Source: Pelecanus crispus
Taxonomy: Eukaryota > Chordata > Aves > Pelecaniformes > Pelecanidae
NCBI RefSeq assembly: GCF_030463565.1
Contig: NC_134662.1
Coordinates: 3,100,001 to 3,164,000, forward strand
Reading direction: 5' to 3'
DNA length: 64,000 nt
Shown here: positions 32,460 to 42,776 of the stretch, one piece after another
Layout: the number at the start of each line of letters is the position of its first letter
Numbering within the stretch: the stretch's first letter is position 1
Notes under the pieces: generated by a model
The model's input: only the letters and a program-made list of their open reading frames with translations
Told to the model about the DNA's origin: nothing
Database searches by the model: none
Program-made: the position numbers and the translations under genes

Positions 32460-33274
32460 AGGAGGATTATATTGATTTCTCTCTGGTTATCGTCTTTCAC
32501 TGCTGCCTATCGGTAAGCGATGGCAGAGTGATGTTATGTCCCCAGCCTGGGCATGGGGATGGCCAGGGAAAGGGGAAATTTGGCTTTTCTTTTGGGAGAG
32601 CAGAGAGGGCCAAAGGATGGCAGGCGCTTGGCTTTGTTTTCCAGTTTCCTGCAGAAACCTCCATGCACACCTGCAAACAGCCCCAGTGCTTTCATTTTCA
32701 TCTGCTGCAAAACTACGTTTATGCAAACCAATTATTTGAGGCATTGCCAAGACCTGGGTCGTAGCCCACGCGCGTGGGTCTGGGCTGGTTTAGCCACAGA
32801 AATAACCATCTTTGCTCCCTTCTTGTAAAGGCGCTTCCATTTGGGTTGGCTCAAAGACATGCCAATTCTGGCAAAATGACATTAAAAAAAAAAGAAAAGA
32901 AAAAGGAAATGCAAGGTTTTGATAAGGTCAGCCAGAAAAAAAGTTTCAATTGCTCATCTGGAAGCAGCGCTGAGGTTAGAAACATATTTTATTTTCTAGG
33001 GAAAACAGCTCAAAGTCAGCAGTAGGCACTGGCTGGGATTTTGTCGCTGCTCTTATTAGGATGATTATGGTGGTTAGTATTTTGTTTTGGGTGAAATGTT
33101 GCAATTTGAAAGCCCAGCCAAGTTCAGGACGCAAACGCATTTTAAAGCTGTGGAAAATGGAAGCGTGGGCACCAACGCTGCCGCCGCACACGCACCAGTC
33201 CCACCCCAGCTCCTTCTCCCTGCTACTGGTTTCCAGTAGCTCCTCAGGGGACAAAACCCAGAGGTGACCTGCTG

Positions 33275-33480
33275 TTTAAGCCCCATTTTCGCACACATTT
33301 CACCCCATTTAACAGACGTTGACCCCCTTTAAATGTGCATTGCCTCCATTTAACAAGCGCTACCCCCCAGTTAACACAGGGTATCTCCAGTTAACACACA
33401 TTACCCCCCAATTCACACATATTACCCCATCTTAAGGCTCATTACCCCCATTTAACGCACATTAGGGCATTTAATGTGCA
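33275..33480. repeat. Degenerate TTAACACACATTACCCCC tandem repeat
   Basis: About nine or ten copies of a 20-24-base unit containing TTTAAC or GTTAAC, then CACATT, then ACCCCC, lie in line. Clear examples are CCAGTTAACACAGGGTATCT and CAGTTAACACACATTACCCC. No known family is recognised. Confidence 0.8.
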
Positions 33481-36400
33481 GAGCATCAGTGTCTTTGATG
33501 CAGGGAAATGCCTGCATCCATGTACTTTGAAAGCACTACCCTCCACCCCAGTCTGTCCAGAAAAATATGATTTTTTTTTTTTTTTTTTTAGTGAAAAAGA
33601 GGCTGAAACTATCTAGTGCCCATGGTGAGAGTGGGTACATGTTCCTGCATTTGTTTGCAAAACACACTACCTCAAGCGAAGCCAGCGAGCCTCTCCGCTG
33701 CGCTGCCGGGCTTGGCACCAGACAGCAGGGAACAACTGGGGAAATAAAAAAAAAAAAAAAGCAGCTAAAATGCTTTTGAACCACAAAGGTTTATAGTGTT
33801 TTTTTCGGAATGGAAAAAAAGGTCTGTTTATATTCCCCCCTCATGCCACCCAGAGGCCTGACAGCCATGGACGGCTCATGGCCGAGTCAAACATTCATGC
33901 TCGAAGCTCCACTTTGTAAATATTTTATGAAGCATCTTTTGAGACTCATAAATCTTCACGTGTGCGCACGCATGCATGCATGTGTGTACGTGTGTGCGCG
34001 CGTGCACTCCAGAAACTAAGAAAAGTTGTGAGTCTGCTGCCAGCCTGTCCAAAAAAAAAAAAAAAAAAAGAAAGAAAAAGAAAAAGGACAAACTGAAGTT
34101 TTAATGACCAAATTGGAGAGGGCTGCTTGGAAAATCTGACTCCTCCAAGAGCACAAAAAAAATAGAAAGAAAACAACAGTTGCAGGCAACAGCGTGAAGC
34201 CAGGACGTGCTGCCGGGCTGGGGCCAGGGATGATTTTGGGTGCAACTTCTTGGAGATGAGGTGCATGTTGCCAACTTTCATAGTGTAAGTTGGAGCTTTT
34301 CACTGGCTGGTGCTTGCTTTAAAGCCCCAGCTTAAAGATCCCAGCTCTTAAATGACGTTCTGTATTCATTTGTTAATTTTTAAATGGAAAAAGTAACAGG
34401 CGGTAAATGGGATGCTGAGAGTGCTGAACCCCACCGCCCAGTTTGAGCTTCTCAAAATTACCTCCCAGTAAGAAAAATCATGGGAAAATAAATCCAGCCT
34501 GACTTCAAACTGTAAAACATGAAATAAAAGTGAAGACAAGACTGTGGAGTTCGAACGTCTTAAAAAAAAAAAAATGCCAAACCCATATATATGGTGATTT
34601 CTCTCCCAATATCTCTGGTAGTACTACCAAAAATGTGAAGCCTAGGAATAACAATATTCGTTGCTTCAGCTGCTGCTGGGGTTTTGCCACACAGGAAGGA
34701 GGGAGCTCGGTGGTGCTGGACAGCCATAGAGAAAACAGAGTCTTAATAATTTCATGTTCCCCCTCCCAGTCTCACTGGACAAAACGAGGAGCAGGTTTCC
34801 AAAGCACAGGGGATATCTGCCTGTAGGCTCAGGAAAGCTGGAAATAATTGAGTTTACCGAGCTGGTTCAGGCACCTTCACACACCCAGAAGGACAAACCC
34901 AGTGACGATGGAATGCTGGAGCTTGTAAGGCTCCAGCTGCTGTTTTCAGGACGTTGGTGTATCTGAGCCTTTTCTCTTCCCCAAATGCAACGCTCTGCTG
35001 AGCCAGGCTCAGTGAGGATTTGTGTTTCTCCCAAGCTCTGCCTCTCCTCTTGGCTCCCCTCCGGCCCTGGTGTCTCTGCAGAGCAGAAGTCAGACACTGC
35101 TCCAAAAACTCCGTTTTCATTATTATCTCCCTGGTTTCCCACGAGGAGCAGCCTCCTTCTCACCTCTTGGGGAAACATCCCTGTAAAGCTCTCCTCTTCT
35201 CTTCTTTTTGGACCACCTCTGCCCAAAAGCATCAGTTGGGAACACTTCAGCCTGCCTCCTACCACCTTTGGGTAAAAAGATGAGAGGTTTGGGGACAAAT
35301 GGGGTGTTTTCACATCTTCTCTGCAAGGGACTGAAACAGCCCCTCATGCTGGTATCTCCAACTGGGGGTGGAGGGAGGAACCCGCTTTGGCAAGGAGGCT
35401 GCAAACCCCAGCGCTGGTGTTTCAGGGAAAGCCAGACTGCGACTTCCCAGCGCGGTCTCCCAGCCCCGGGCCCCCGCGGCGCAGCCATCCAGATGTTTCC
35501 CTCGATAAAGTCCCCCCTTACAGAGTTTCCCAAGTGTGGTGTCAGCTTTCCCAGCCCCTAACGAAATCAGCCTGTGTGTGGCTCCACGTCGCCCACAGGC
35601 ATCCCTTCCCCAGGCCACAGCAGCACTGAGCCGCTGCTTAGAGAACGGAAAGGTTTAATGCGGTATTTTTGTCCTGCCAACCCTACATCCCTTCCTCAAG
35701 GACCATGGCTTAAGCCTGGCTGGGTGCAAGCTCCTAAAGTCCATGGTCTGCCCAGCTCTGAATGCTTCAGTGGAACTACAGTTCATATTTTGGTTGCCCT
35801 CTCGAAGGCTGCAGCACAATTTGGGGGATGAGGATGAGGTCGACATTCATAAATCTGTCCCCTGCATATTTATTTTGCCTTTGTTCCTGCAGCCTCGAAG
35901 GCTGGCCAGCCTCAGCATCAGCAAGACCCCTGCTGCTCTCCCCAAGACTCACCCAGGTCCCAAAATAGCCCTTGGACCCAGGAGAGGGATGAAGCTGATG
36001 AGCCCGGCTTGCCTTGACCTGCCACAATAACACCAGGCACAAAAGGAGAGAGCCGATAACCCTGGTGCTGCCATTCCCCAGTTAAAAGAGTCCAGAAACC
36101 TACGGGACTCATCTCTTTTTAATAGGTGTTAAATTACTCCAGGTCTTGGAAGCAAAGGGAATCAGGCTTGGGAGGTTGGCAAAAGAAAACTGGGGATTTC
36201 TTGCAGCTGTTTTGCTGAGCGGGTGCTCCCAAAATGCTCCCCGACCATGGCTGGAGAGGCTGCAGCAGCAGGAGGCATTAGCAGGGCTGGACAAAGTATG
36301 TTTGACTTTCCCCATAGTTGGAAAAGGGGTTTTCTACAACAGCAAATAGCCCAAATTTGAGAGAATTGGCCATCTCTGCGTCCAAGGTATCTACTAAATG

Positions 36401-39040
36401 TATGTGTCAAGCCCTTTCCCCGTGGTCCCCTGTGCCAAGGAGCCCCAGGTTCTTTCAGGTGCTCTCCTGCCGTTCAGCATCCCCCTCCGGCTGTGTCCCA
36501 GCCCTCTGCGTCACGGCACACGGCCGCCTCAAGGCTGGCCACTGCTCTAAGGTGTGTGTCACCTGCCATCCGCTGTGGAAATTGTTCTGCTTTGCAGAAA
36601 TACTCCTTGTTCTGCTTGAGAGAAAACCCTCCCTAGCCCGGGGCTTTGCTTCAGTATTTCCATCAGGCAGCTTTTCAAGTTTGGAAAGACATTTCTTTCC
36701 ACTTAAAAACTACCCTGAGTTTCAATCTGGCTCTTCCCCACCCCTCAGCATGTCATTTACATGTTTCAGGTTGACCTCAACTGAAAATTTCCAAATTTAA
36801 TTTTTTTTTCCTCCCCTGGCATTTGCTTTCAGTTCAGTCCCTCCCCTTCCCCCTTCCCTGCAGCCCACTCCCTTCCCAGCCCTACGCCAGAGGGGCTTTC
36901 CCCATCCAGCCTCTTCCCAGCACAATGGTGTAAAACCATTGGCATTTCCTCGTTTCCAGAGTGCACCATCACCAAAGAGTGGCATTCCCAGAAAATGCTA
37001 CCAGACGGGGTCCATCTGCATGGCAAGGCATCTCAGCCTGGGGTGGTTGGGCAGGCTTCGACTGTGCTTCGTGCCTTCCTTGTATAGGCTTTGGAGAGGC
37101 TTCTTTTTCCCCCATTTTTTGCAAATTGGGGATGGCCTAGATAAATGGGTGGGGGGACATTTTTCCACTTCTTAGTGAGGTTTTCTTCTGGGAATTTGTC
37201 CCGTCGTTCCTTGAACTAGTGCAAACATTTAATTTCAGCTGCTCACAGTGCAGCATTGTCTCCTCGCCCTGAGCTCCTCTGCAAACTGGCCTGAGGGCCT
37301 AAAGCAACCTGCTTCACACCGCTGATCTGGGTGGGCTCCCCAAACCTCTGCCACTGCTGAACGTTTCACACTGGATAGAAACATTGATTGCTTGACAGGC
37401 TGAGGCAGCTGGAAGTTTAACCCACAGCCATTGACAGTGCGTGCAGAAGGGAGGGGTGCAGAGCAGCGAAGGCTGTGCCCAGCCACATCTCCTTCCTTGC
37501 TTGGTGTGGCGGCAGCAGCGGTGCTCCTGGATGAGAAAAGGTTCAGTGATTTCAGGAGTCGCTTCTCTCTCCCTTTTGATATCTAATCTAGTGCCTTCCT
37601 CAGAAACAAGAGATTTTCTTTGTTACCTTTGAAGTTGAAACGAGGTTGAAGTTAAGAGCATGAGTTACAGGAATTGCGCTGTACATGTACATACATTATA
37701 CATGCTCTAGTACTCAAAAAGGCACGCAAAAGAGCCAAACTAATTAAACCTTTTTAATGGCATTGCTGCATTGTAATTTGCCACTCAGTCTGCTTTGATA
37801 ACGTGCTGTTGATGATATTTACTTGTTGCTAGTGCATTTATTAGGGAGAATTTCAGAGAGCCCAGGGTGCATTTCCTTCCAGAGGACCATGAGCAGTCTT
37901 GAGCCCAATTCAAATGACAGGGTAGGGGCTATACAAAAACGGGTCTTGAGGAGGATGGATTGAAGCTCCTGTTCACGAGCATTTGCTCCCCCAGTGTGAG
38001 CCTGCAGGTCACTCAAAGAAATGAGATCCAAGCTGGAACTGAATTGCCTGTTTATTAAGATGTCTATTGAATGCACAGGGTGATCTCAATAAACACCATC
38101 ACCAAGCCTCCAGCGGAACCAAAACTGGGCTCCCTGCCCATGCACGGTCACTTGCTCTGCACCCAGCAAATGCCACCTCTTATACTCAGAAACCCTGTTG
38201 GCCAAGGGAGCTGCATATCTGCAGTTGCCCAGGGCTGCAAGAGGCATCTAAACCCCCTGGAGATCGCAGCCCTGCGCCAACACACCCCGCATTGCCACCC
38301 CCAGGAACTCCCCTTCCCTGCAGTACGTCCCTTCAAAACAGGCTGAAGAAAAATATTTCAGGTGAACTGAACATGTTCTTGGGGCTTTACACTGTGGTTT
38401 CTTGCTGGGAAGGCTTTTTACGACATTGGCTAAAGCCAAGAGCAATCTCCTCTTGGCTGCGTTCATGCATGCAGCATGGGTCGTCTCCAGCTCCTGGAAA
38501 TTTGCAATTGGTTTTTCAAATGGCACACCCTTTCCAAGCAGCTGGACTTTGTGCCCCCACATGTGGTGCTCCATCACTGCTCAGTTTAATCAACTGTTTT
38601 GTAACTGGTTTTGCTGGCATTGCCAGCAAAAGGCAGCTCTGGAGGCCAGTGCTCAAAGCCGAAGTCTTCCCAATGGAAGTCTTGAGGTGGAAGGATTTAG
38701 CCCAAGGACAGGTGTCATCTTCCAAACCTAGCAGGAGTAGTGAAACTCCATCCCAACTCCCCAGTGCCGCCCATTGACAGGAAGAGACTGTTCACAGAGC
38801 TCACCTGCAGAATATTATTTATCCTTATCCACATCCATTATCAGCTCAATCAGTAGTGTTAGAGTCTTAAATTTCTCCAGCTGCTCTGAACTGAACTCGC
38901 TCTAAAGATGGGAAGAGCCCCAGGGTCGGTTCATGAGATTCCAGGAGCTAAAGGAGGAGTGATGTGTGTGTCTGCAGGCAGACAAGGCAGAGGCAGAAGC
39001 ATAGACAATTATTTGGCAATAAAAATTGATGCCTCACAAA
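33481..39040. other. Intergenic DNA between NRTN and the fucosyltransferase
   Basis: No coding exon, RNA gene or mobile element is recognised. Several T or A homopolymers occur (33570-33589, 33747-33761, 34051-34069, 34561-34573). An alternating purine-pyrimidine tract lies at 33958-34006. From about 35 kb on the DNA becomes visibly poorer in CpG than the first half of the window. Frames up to 236 codons (38067-38777 +) show no family motif. Confidence 0.55.
33958..34006. repeat. Alternating purine-pyrimidine (GT/GC/GCAT) tract
   Basis: The tract is TGTGCGCACGCATGCATGCA followed by TGTGTGTACGTGTGTGCGCG and CGTGCAC, an almost perfect alternation of purine and pyrimidine with many CG and TG steps. 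Such tracts can adopt Z-DNA and are often length-variable. Confidence 0.8.
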
Positions 39041-39046
39041 TTTATT
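39041..39046 (-). terminator. Candidate poly(A) signal for the fucosyltransferase
   Basis: TTTATT on the plus strand reads AATAAA on the minus strand, about 1.5 kb after the fucosyltransferase stop. T-rich sequence (ATTTTTATTGCC, then CTTCTGCCTCTGCCTTGTCT on the minus strand) follows. I saw no nearer AATAAA or ATTAAA on that strand. The hexamer alone is weak evidence. Confidence 0.35.
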
Positions 39047-40566
39047 GCTCTTCTTTGAAGCAGCCAGCAAGCACATGGCTAAGGAAGATGTAGCACATTT
39101 TTCTACCTGAATTTCCAAAGGGGTTTGCTAAGGTCCAGCAAGGGCTTTTCAAGAAACTAAGCAGCCTCAGGAAGGTCTCATCTAGACAGGTACTGTTAGG
39201 AGGACAGGAAAAAGATGGGAGGGAGAAAGGTTCAGATTTCAGAGTGAAGGATTTGTTCTTAGGCTTGTGCTGATCAATGTATTCAACCAATCCGCAAAGC
39301 AGAGAGAAAACAAAGGTGGCAAATGTTGCTAATGAAAATAAGGGACTCACACTGCTAAAGAATGTCTTGCTGATGGTCTTCTACAGAATGACTGCGGGAG
39401 GAAATGCAGAGGGAATTCTTTGGAAATGTTTACTAAACACTGCTGATGGAGAAAACAATTGCATCTCTGTATGCATTGCTGGACTCTGAGCTGATTTTCC
39501 TCATGGAAACATCCCCGGGTCAGGACAGACCTTTGAAAAGCTCAGCTCAGGGATCAGCAGCAGTCAGGAAAACAAACTGAATGTCCAGAGGTATTGGCAG
39601 GGAGCCTGGAAGGGCACAGCCGGGTCTGCCGACTCCATGCAATGGGGCTCCCCAGCCTGAAAAGGAAACAATTTCCAGTGATACGACCTGAACGGCAGCA
39701 GGAAGCTCAATAAAGGCCAATTATTCACTGTTTTTCAAACACGTGGCCTAGAGGCATCAGCCAATGCCAGAAGTTGCGATGTTGGAGGCACAGAGGAGGA
39801 GGTAGCTCATCATGTGCTGGTCCTGAGCACCTCCTTGCCACAGGGTGCTGCAGGCACTAAAACTTACAGCTCTTTCAGGGGCATCCTTGGCACCCCACAC
39901 CTTACCTGCACCAGTCTGCTGCTATCAGACCCTCCTCAAACCCACACTGTCTTGCTAACCTGTCCAAAAAACAGCCCTGTAAAATAAATTGAGTTGTTTT
40001 CTGCCCATTTAGCATCCTGATGCAGCACCCCAAAGGCAGTCAGGGAGAGCCCGAAGCAGGGCAAGGGCAGGACTGGGGCTGCGGGGCTGGGAGAGAGGAG
40101 CACGGCCAGTTTTTCCTGCAGCAGCAGGCAGCCTCATGGTGTGGCCACCCCTTCAAGCCTCAGCTTTGCACAGTACAAAGTCCTCAAAACAGGTTTATGA
40201 TAGGTATTGCTATTTCACCTTCCCCTCTTGGCCACGTGCTTCAGCTCTCCAACCTGTGGAGCTGATCCAGAATTGTTTGCAGAGACTGAAGGTGAACTTC
40301 TCCAAAGACCAAGCTGCAGCCAGCATAACAAGTTATTCAGGTAACTAACTAATAGATCAGCAAAAAAACCAATGTACTACTCTATCTGACATACTATTCT
40401 CCAGTAAGACAAAGATATACAAACACCTAATTGCTTCCTTGTCCTTGTTTGCTTCAAAGTTCCTCTTGTCCCTCCATTTCCATCAAGTTCAATCATCCCA
40501 TGAAATGGCAATCCACCAGCAAGGACAAAAAGATTGCAGCGCAGCAGAGAGCTGAGCAAACAGCAG
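39047..40566 (-). other. Probable 3' untranslated region of the fucosyltransferase
   Basis: No coding exon is recognised between the stop codon at 40567 and the candidate poly(A) signal at 39041. If that signal is used, this is a 1.5-kb 3' untranslated region. Confidence 0.35.
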
Positions 40567-41655
40567 TTACACAAACCACTCAGACAGATCGGGCACAACC
40601 CGGTACCTGGCCTCCGTCATCTGCAAGAAGTGACAAGCTCTGCAGACATGCAGGGCCCAGTTGGCCTCTGCCATGGGTTTCAACCACTTGCGCCACTGGA
40701 AGTAGCGCTGGTATCTCTCGGCATCCTTGCTCAGCTCCCACAGGTACCGCGCCAGGTCCCCAGCGCTGGCAAAGTCATCAACATGGATGAAGGAGTCAGG
40801 GGGCAAGAAGCGCTCGTAGTTTTCTCGAGGAGGCCCCAGCACGACAGGGACGGTGCCAGAGGACAAGGCATTCCTCCAGAGCTTCTCAGTGATGTAGTCT
40901 TCGTGCCGTGAGTTCTCAAAAGCCAGGTAGAAGTTGTACTGGGACACAGTGGGAAGGAGCTTGTCCCAGGGCAGGGGCAAGTGATGTTTCCCATAGACAT
41001 CCACAGCGATGTGTTTCTTCAGCTCCTGATAGTACTTTACCCGGTGGGAGCCTGCTCTCCAGTTGCTGACTACCCAGGCCACCAGCTTGCTCTTGGGTGG
41101 GATGCTGAGGGGCTGGGGCTGGCCAAGGAGCTGCAGCTCGCCATAAGGGGTGAAGATGTCCGAGTCTCTCCGGTAAGACATGGTCAGGTTGAAGAGGTTG
41201 TCCATGGCGCCTAAGTTTGGAGAGTGACTCGGGGACTCCAGGTTGAACCAGATCCAGCGCTGGGAAGGGAGTCTGGGGAGCTGGGCCAGCCTCTCCCTGT
41301 CCCTGCACACATCCCTGTGATGCATAATCACAGCATCAGCCTTTTGGGACCAGCTGCGGTTGATGGTGAAATGGCAGTCCGGGGTGCTGTAGAGCTTGGA
41401 GCAGTTTATGAAGTTAAAGTGGTGCCCAAAGGGCCACTTCCACAGCAGGATGGTCAGCCTGTGTTCACCCTTTGGTGGGGTGCTGGTGTTTCCAGCACGG
41501 GCTATTTGTGCAGAGGGAGTGGAACCATAATGCTCTGCCTCAGAAGTGCTGAACTGATGAAGAGAAACAAAGAGACAGGAGCTGAAGATGAAGCTGAAGA
41601 GCAGGAAGGTGAGGAGTTTCTTGCAGGAGATCTTCTTCCCTTCCATGAGCTCCAT
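40567..41655 (-). CDS. FUT3/FUT5/FUT6 (single co-orthologue): Alpha-(1,3)-fucosyltransferase, FUT3/5/6 type, intact single exon
   Basis: A Golgi enzyme of family GT10 that moves L-fucose from GDP-fucose to N-acetylglucosamine in lactosamine chains, making Lewis x-type structures. It is a type II membrane protein of 362 residues (human FUT3 has 361): short cytosolic tail 1-13, membrane anchor about 14-32, short stem, catalytic domain. The GDP-fucose-binding family signature is YNFYLAFENSRHEDYITEKL (240-259), followed by WRNAL and VPVVLGPPRENYERFLPPDS (269-288). The acceptor motif is HHRDV (112-116). Cys85, Cys94, Cys338 and Cys341 (CRAC) match the paired cysteines of the human enzymes. Sequons lie at Asn56, 84, 99 and 156. 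The exon starts at 41663 after the acceptor GGTGTTTGCAG, so ATG 41655 is the first ATG in it; ATG 41646 would give 359 residues. Coding in one exon is normal for the family. Confidence 0.95.
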   Translation of the reverse strand: MELMEGKKISCKKLLTFLLFSFIFSSCLFVSLHQFSTSEAEHYGSTPSAQIARAGNTSTPPKGEHRLTILLWKWPFGHHFNFINCSKLYSTPDCHFTINRSWSQKADAVIMHHRDVCRDRERLAQLPRLPSQRWIWFNLESPSHSPNLGAMDNLFNLTMSYRRDSDIFTPYGELQLLGQPQPLSIPPKSKLVAWVVSNWRAGSHRVKYYQELKKHIAVDVYGKHHLPLPWDKLLPTVSQYNFYLAFENSRHEDYITEKLWRNALSSGTVPVVLGPPRENYERFLPPDSFIHVDDFASAGDLARYLWELSKDAERYQRYFQWRKWLKPMAEANWALHVCRACHFLQMTEARYRVVPDLSEWFV

Positions 41656-41663
41656 GAATGGAT

Positions 41664-41870
41664 CTGCAAACACCACAGACAGGACAACGAGTGATGGGTG
41701 CACGCTGGCCCAGCGGGGAGGTGGCTCTGGGTACACAGTTTGGCAGGGAGGTGCGCACAGGGGCTCAGGGGACAGCCTGAAGACCCAAAGTACTTTTACC
41801 TCCCGCTGTCTCTTTGCAGAAAGGAAGGTCTCTAGAGCGCCGTACACAAGGCGCTTACACACACACTCAC
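41664..41870 (-). other. Candidate 207-base 5' intron of the fucosyltransferase
   Basis: On the minus strand CCCTGTGG|GTGAGTG forms a good donor at 41870 and TGTTTGCAG the acceptor at 41664. The length of 207 bases is a multiple of three and the interval has no in-frame stop, so the frame stays open whether spliced or retained. The acceptor is convincing; the donor choice is less sure. Confidence 0.45.
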
Positions 41871-41916
41871 CCACAGGGCATAGACGCCTTTCCCCAGACC
41901 CCAGGCTTCCCTCCAT
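41871..41916 (-). other. Candidate alternative start exon of the fucosyltransferase
   Basis: ATG at 41916 opens 15 codons ending in Leu-Cys-Pro-Val plus one base. Splicing to 41663 continues as Asp-Pro-Phe into the usual Met1 in the same frame, giving an 18-residue longer cytosolic tail (380 residues). More likely this is 5' untranslated sequence. The exon's upstream border is not seen. Confidence 0.3.
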
Positions 41917-42094
41917 CACCACCCACTGCCTTTCCTCGTCAGCCCCTTCTTCCCCCCGCCATTTCCACAGGCACCACGGAGAGACACACGAGGGAGGGGC
42001 AGCTGCTGCGCCCACCTGCTTCTGCTGGAAATCCTGCCCCTCCCGGTTTACCCAGAGGTACATCAGACCCGGAAGGCCTTCCCGCTACCTCCAT

Positions 42095-42460
42095 GGGGCT
42101 GCCATTTTGTGATGGCCGCCATTTTAGGACAGGGTGCCACCATTGTCCGGCGGGGCGTTGCCTGCTTTTTGACACATTGTACTGCTCTGTGACTGGCTGA
42201 CAGCCATTTCTTGAAACCATCATTCCCATACGTTCTCAGACAGCCCTGTGACCGGTGGGCAGGGCTAGCGACCGGTGTAGCCTGAAGTGCGTCAGAAAAG
42301 GACCGCCATGTCCTCCCCCATGGGAGACCGCCACTTTTGACAGTGTCGTTCCCCCACATGTTCTCAGGCAGCCCTGTCATTGGCTGCCCACTTCCTCTGG
42401 ACCAGGAAGCAGCCCTGTGATTGGCTGCCTGCCTCCTTTGCACCAAGAAGTGGTCATATA
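42095..42460 (-). promoter_or_regulatory. Probable promoter of the fucosyltransferase (CCAAT and YY1-type sites)
   Basis: On the minus strand two CCAAT boxes (plus-strand ATTGGCTGC at 42379 and 42420) lie 41 bases apart, the context NF-Y prefers. Downstream toward the gene are AAAATGGCGGCC (plus-strand GCCGCCATTTTA near 42115) and AAAATGGCAGCC (near 42099), matching YY1 sites common at TATA-less start points. Two weaker ATGGCGGTCC/GTGGCGGTCT words lie near 42305-42340. The elements sit within diverged tandem copies of a roughly 40-60-base segment containing CAGCCCTGTGATTGGCTGCC. The start point is not defined. Confidence 0.5.
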
Positions 42461-42646
42461 AAAAAATACATACATTTATATACTATATATATAGTATATG
42501 AATGTATATTTTGTACTTCTATACAATATATAGAAGTATTCATAAAGAAGTATACAAATATGTAGGGGGGGTTAGATATTAATTTGTAGTTTATAGTTTA
42601 TAATTAATTTATAATTTTATAACTTATAATTTTATTTATTTATTTA
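42461..42646. repeat. AT-rich palindromic tract
   Basis: A nearly pure A/T stretch. It contains a perfect 22-base palindrome at 42478-42499 centred on 42488/42489 (arms ATATACTATAT). A hairpin with 10-base arms (TACTTCTATA) and a five-base loop lies at 42514-42538. The stretch continues as TTATAATTT repeats up to the CR1 tail. Together with 42777-42905 it seems to be one AT-rich microsatellite split by that element. Confidence 0.8.
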
Positions 42647-42776
42647 GACCAGGTCAGGTTGGAGGAGGGTTTGAGCAACCTGGTCCAGTGGAAGGTGTCA
42701 CTGTCCATGGCAGGGGGGTTGGAACTAGATGATCTTTAAGGTCCCTTCCAACTCAAATAATTCTATGATTCTATGA
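42647..42776 (+). mobile_element. CR1 LINE 3' tail, 5'-truncated (copy 4)
   Basis: About 130 bases match the end of a CR1 element: 'gaccaggtcaggttggagga', 'gagcaacctggtccagtgga', 'ggaactagatgatctttaag', 'gtcccttccaactcaaataa' and the closing ATTCTATGATTCTATGA. AT-rich repeat lies on both sides, so insertion was into that tract. The subfamily resembles copy 3 more than copies 1, 2 and 5. Confidence 0.93.

Larger units (their letters stand above)
29291..33274. other. Downstream flank of NRTN, no gene recognised
   Basis: No coding exon is recognised. The stretch holds an A run at 30321-30339, further AATAAA hexamers (30352, 31323, 32454) and AT-rich, ATTTA-containing sequence at 32180-32400, including TTATTTATTT. 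That last part resembles the end of a 3' untranslated region, so a very long NRTN transcript or a separate transcript is possible. Purine-rich A/G sequence lies at 32000-32040. Confidence 0.45.

Noticed and set aside
40567-42063. The fucosyltransferase as a 498-residue protein from ATG 42063
   Set aside because: Residues 1-136 do not resemble the family, a convincing acceptor lies at 41664, and the 362-residue form matches the family length. The extra part is probably untranslated exon and intron that happens to be open.
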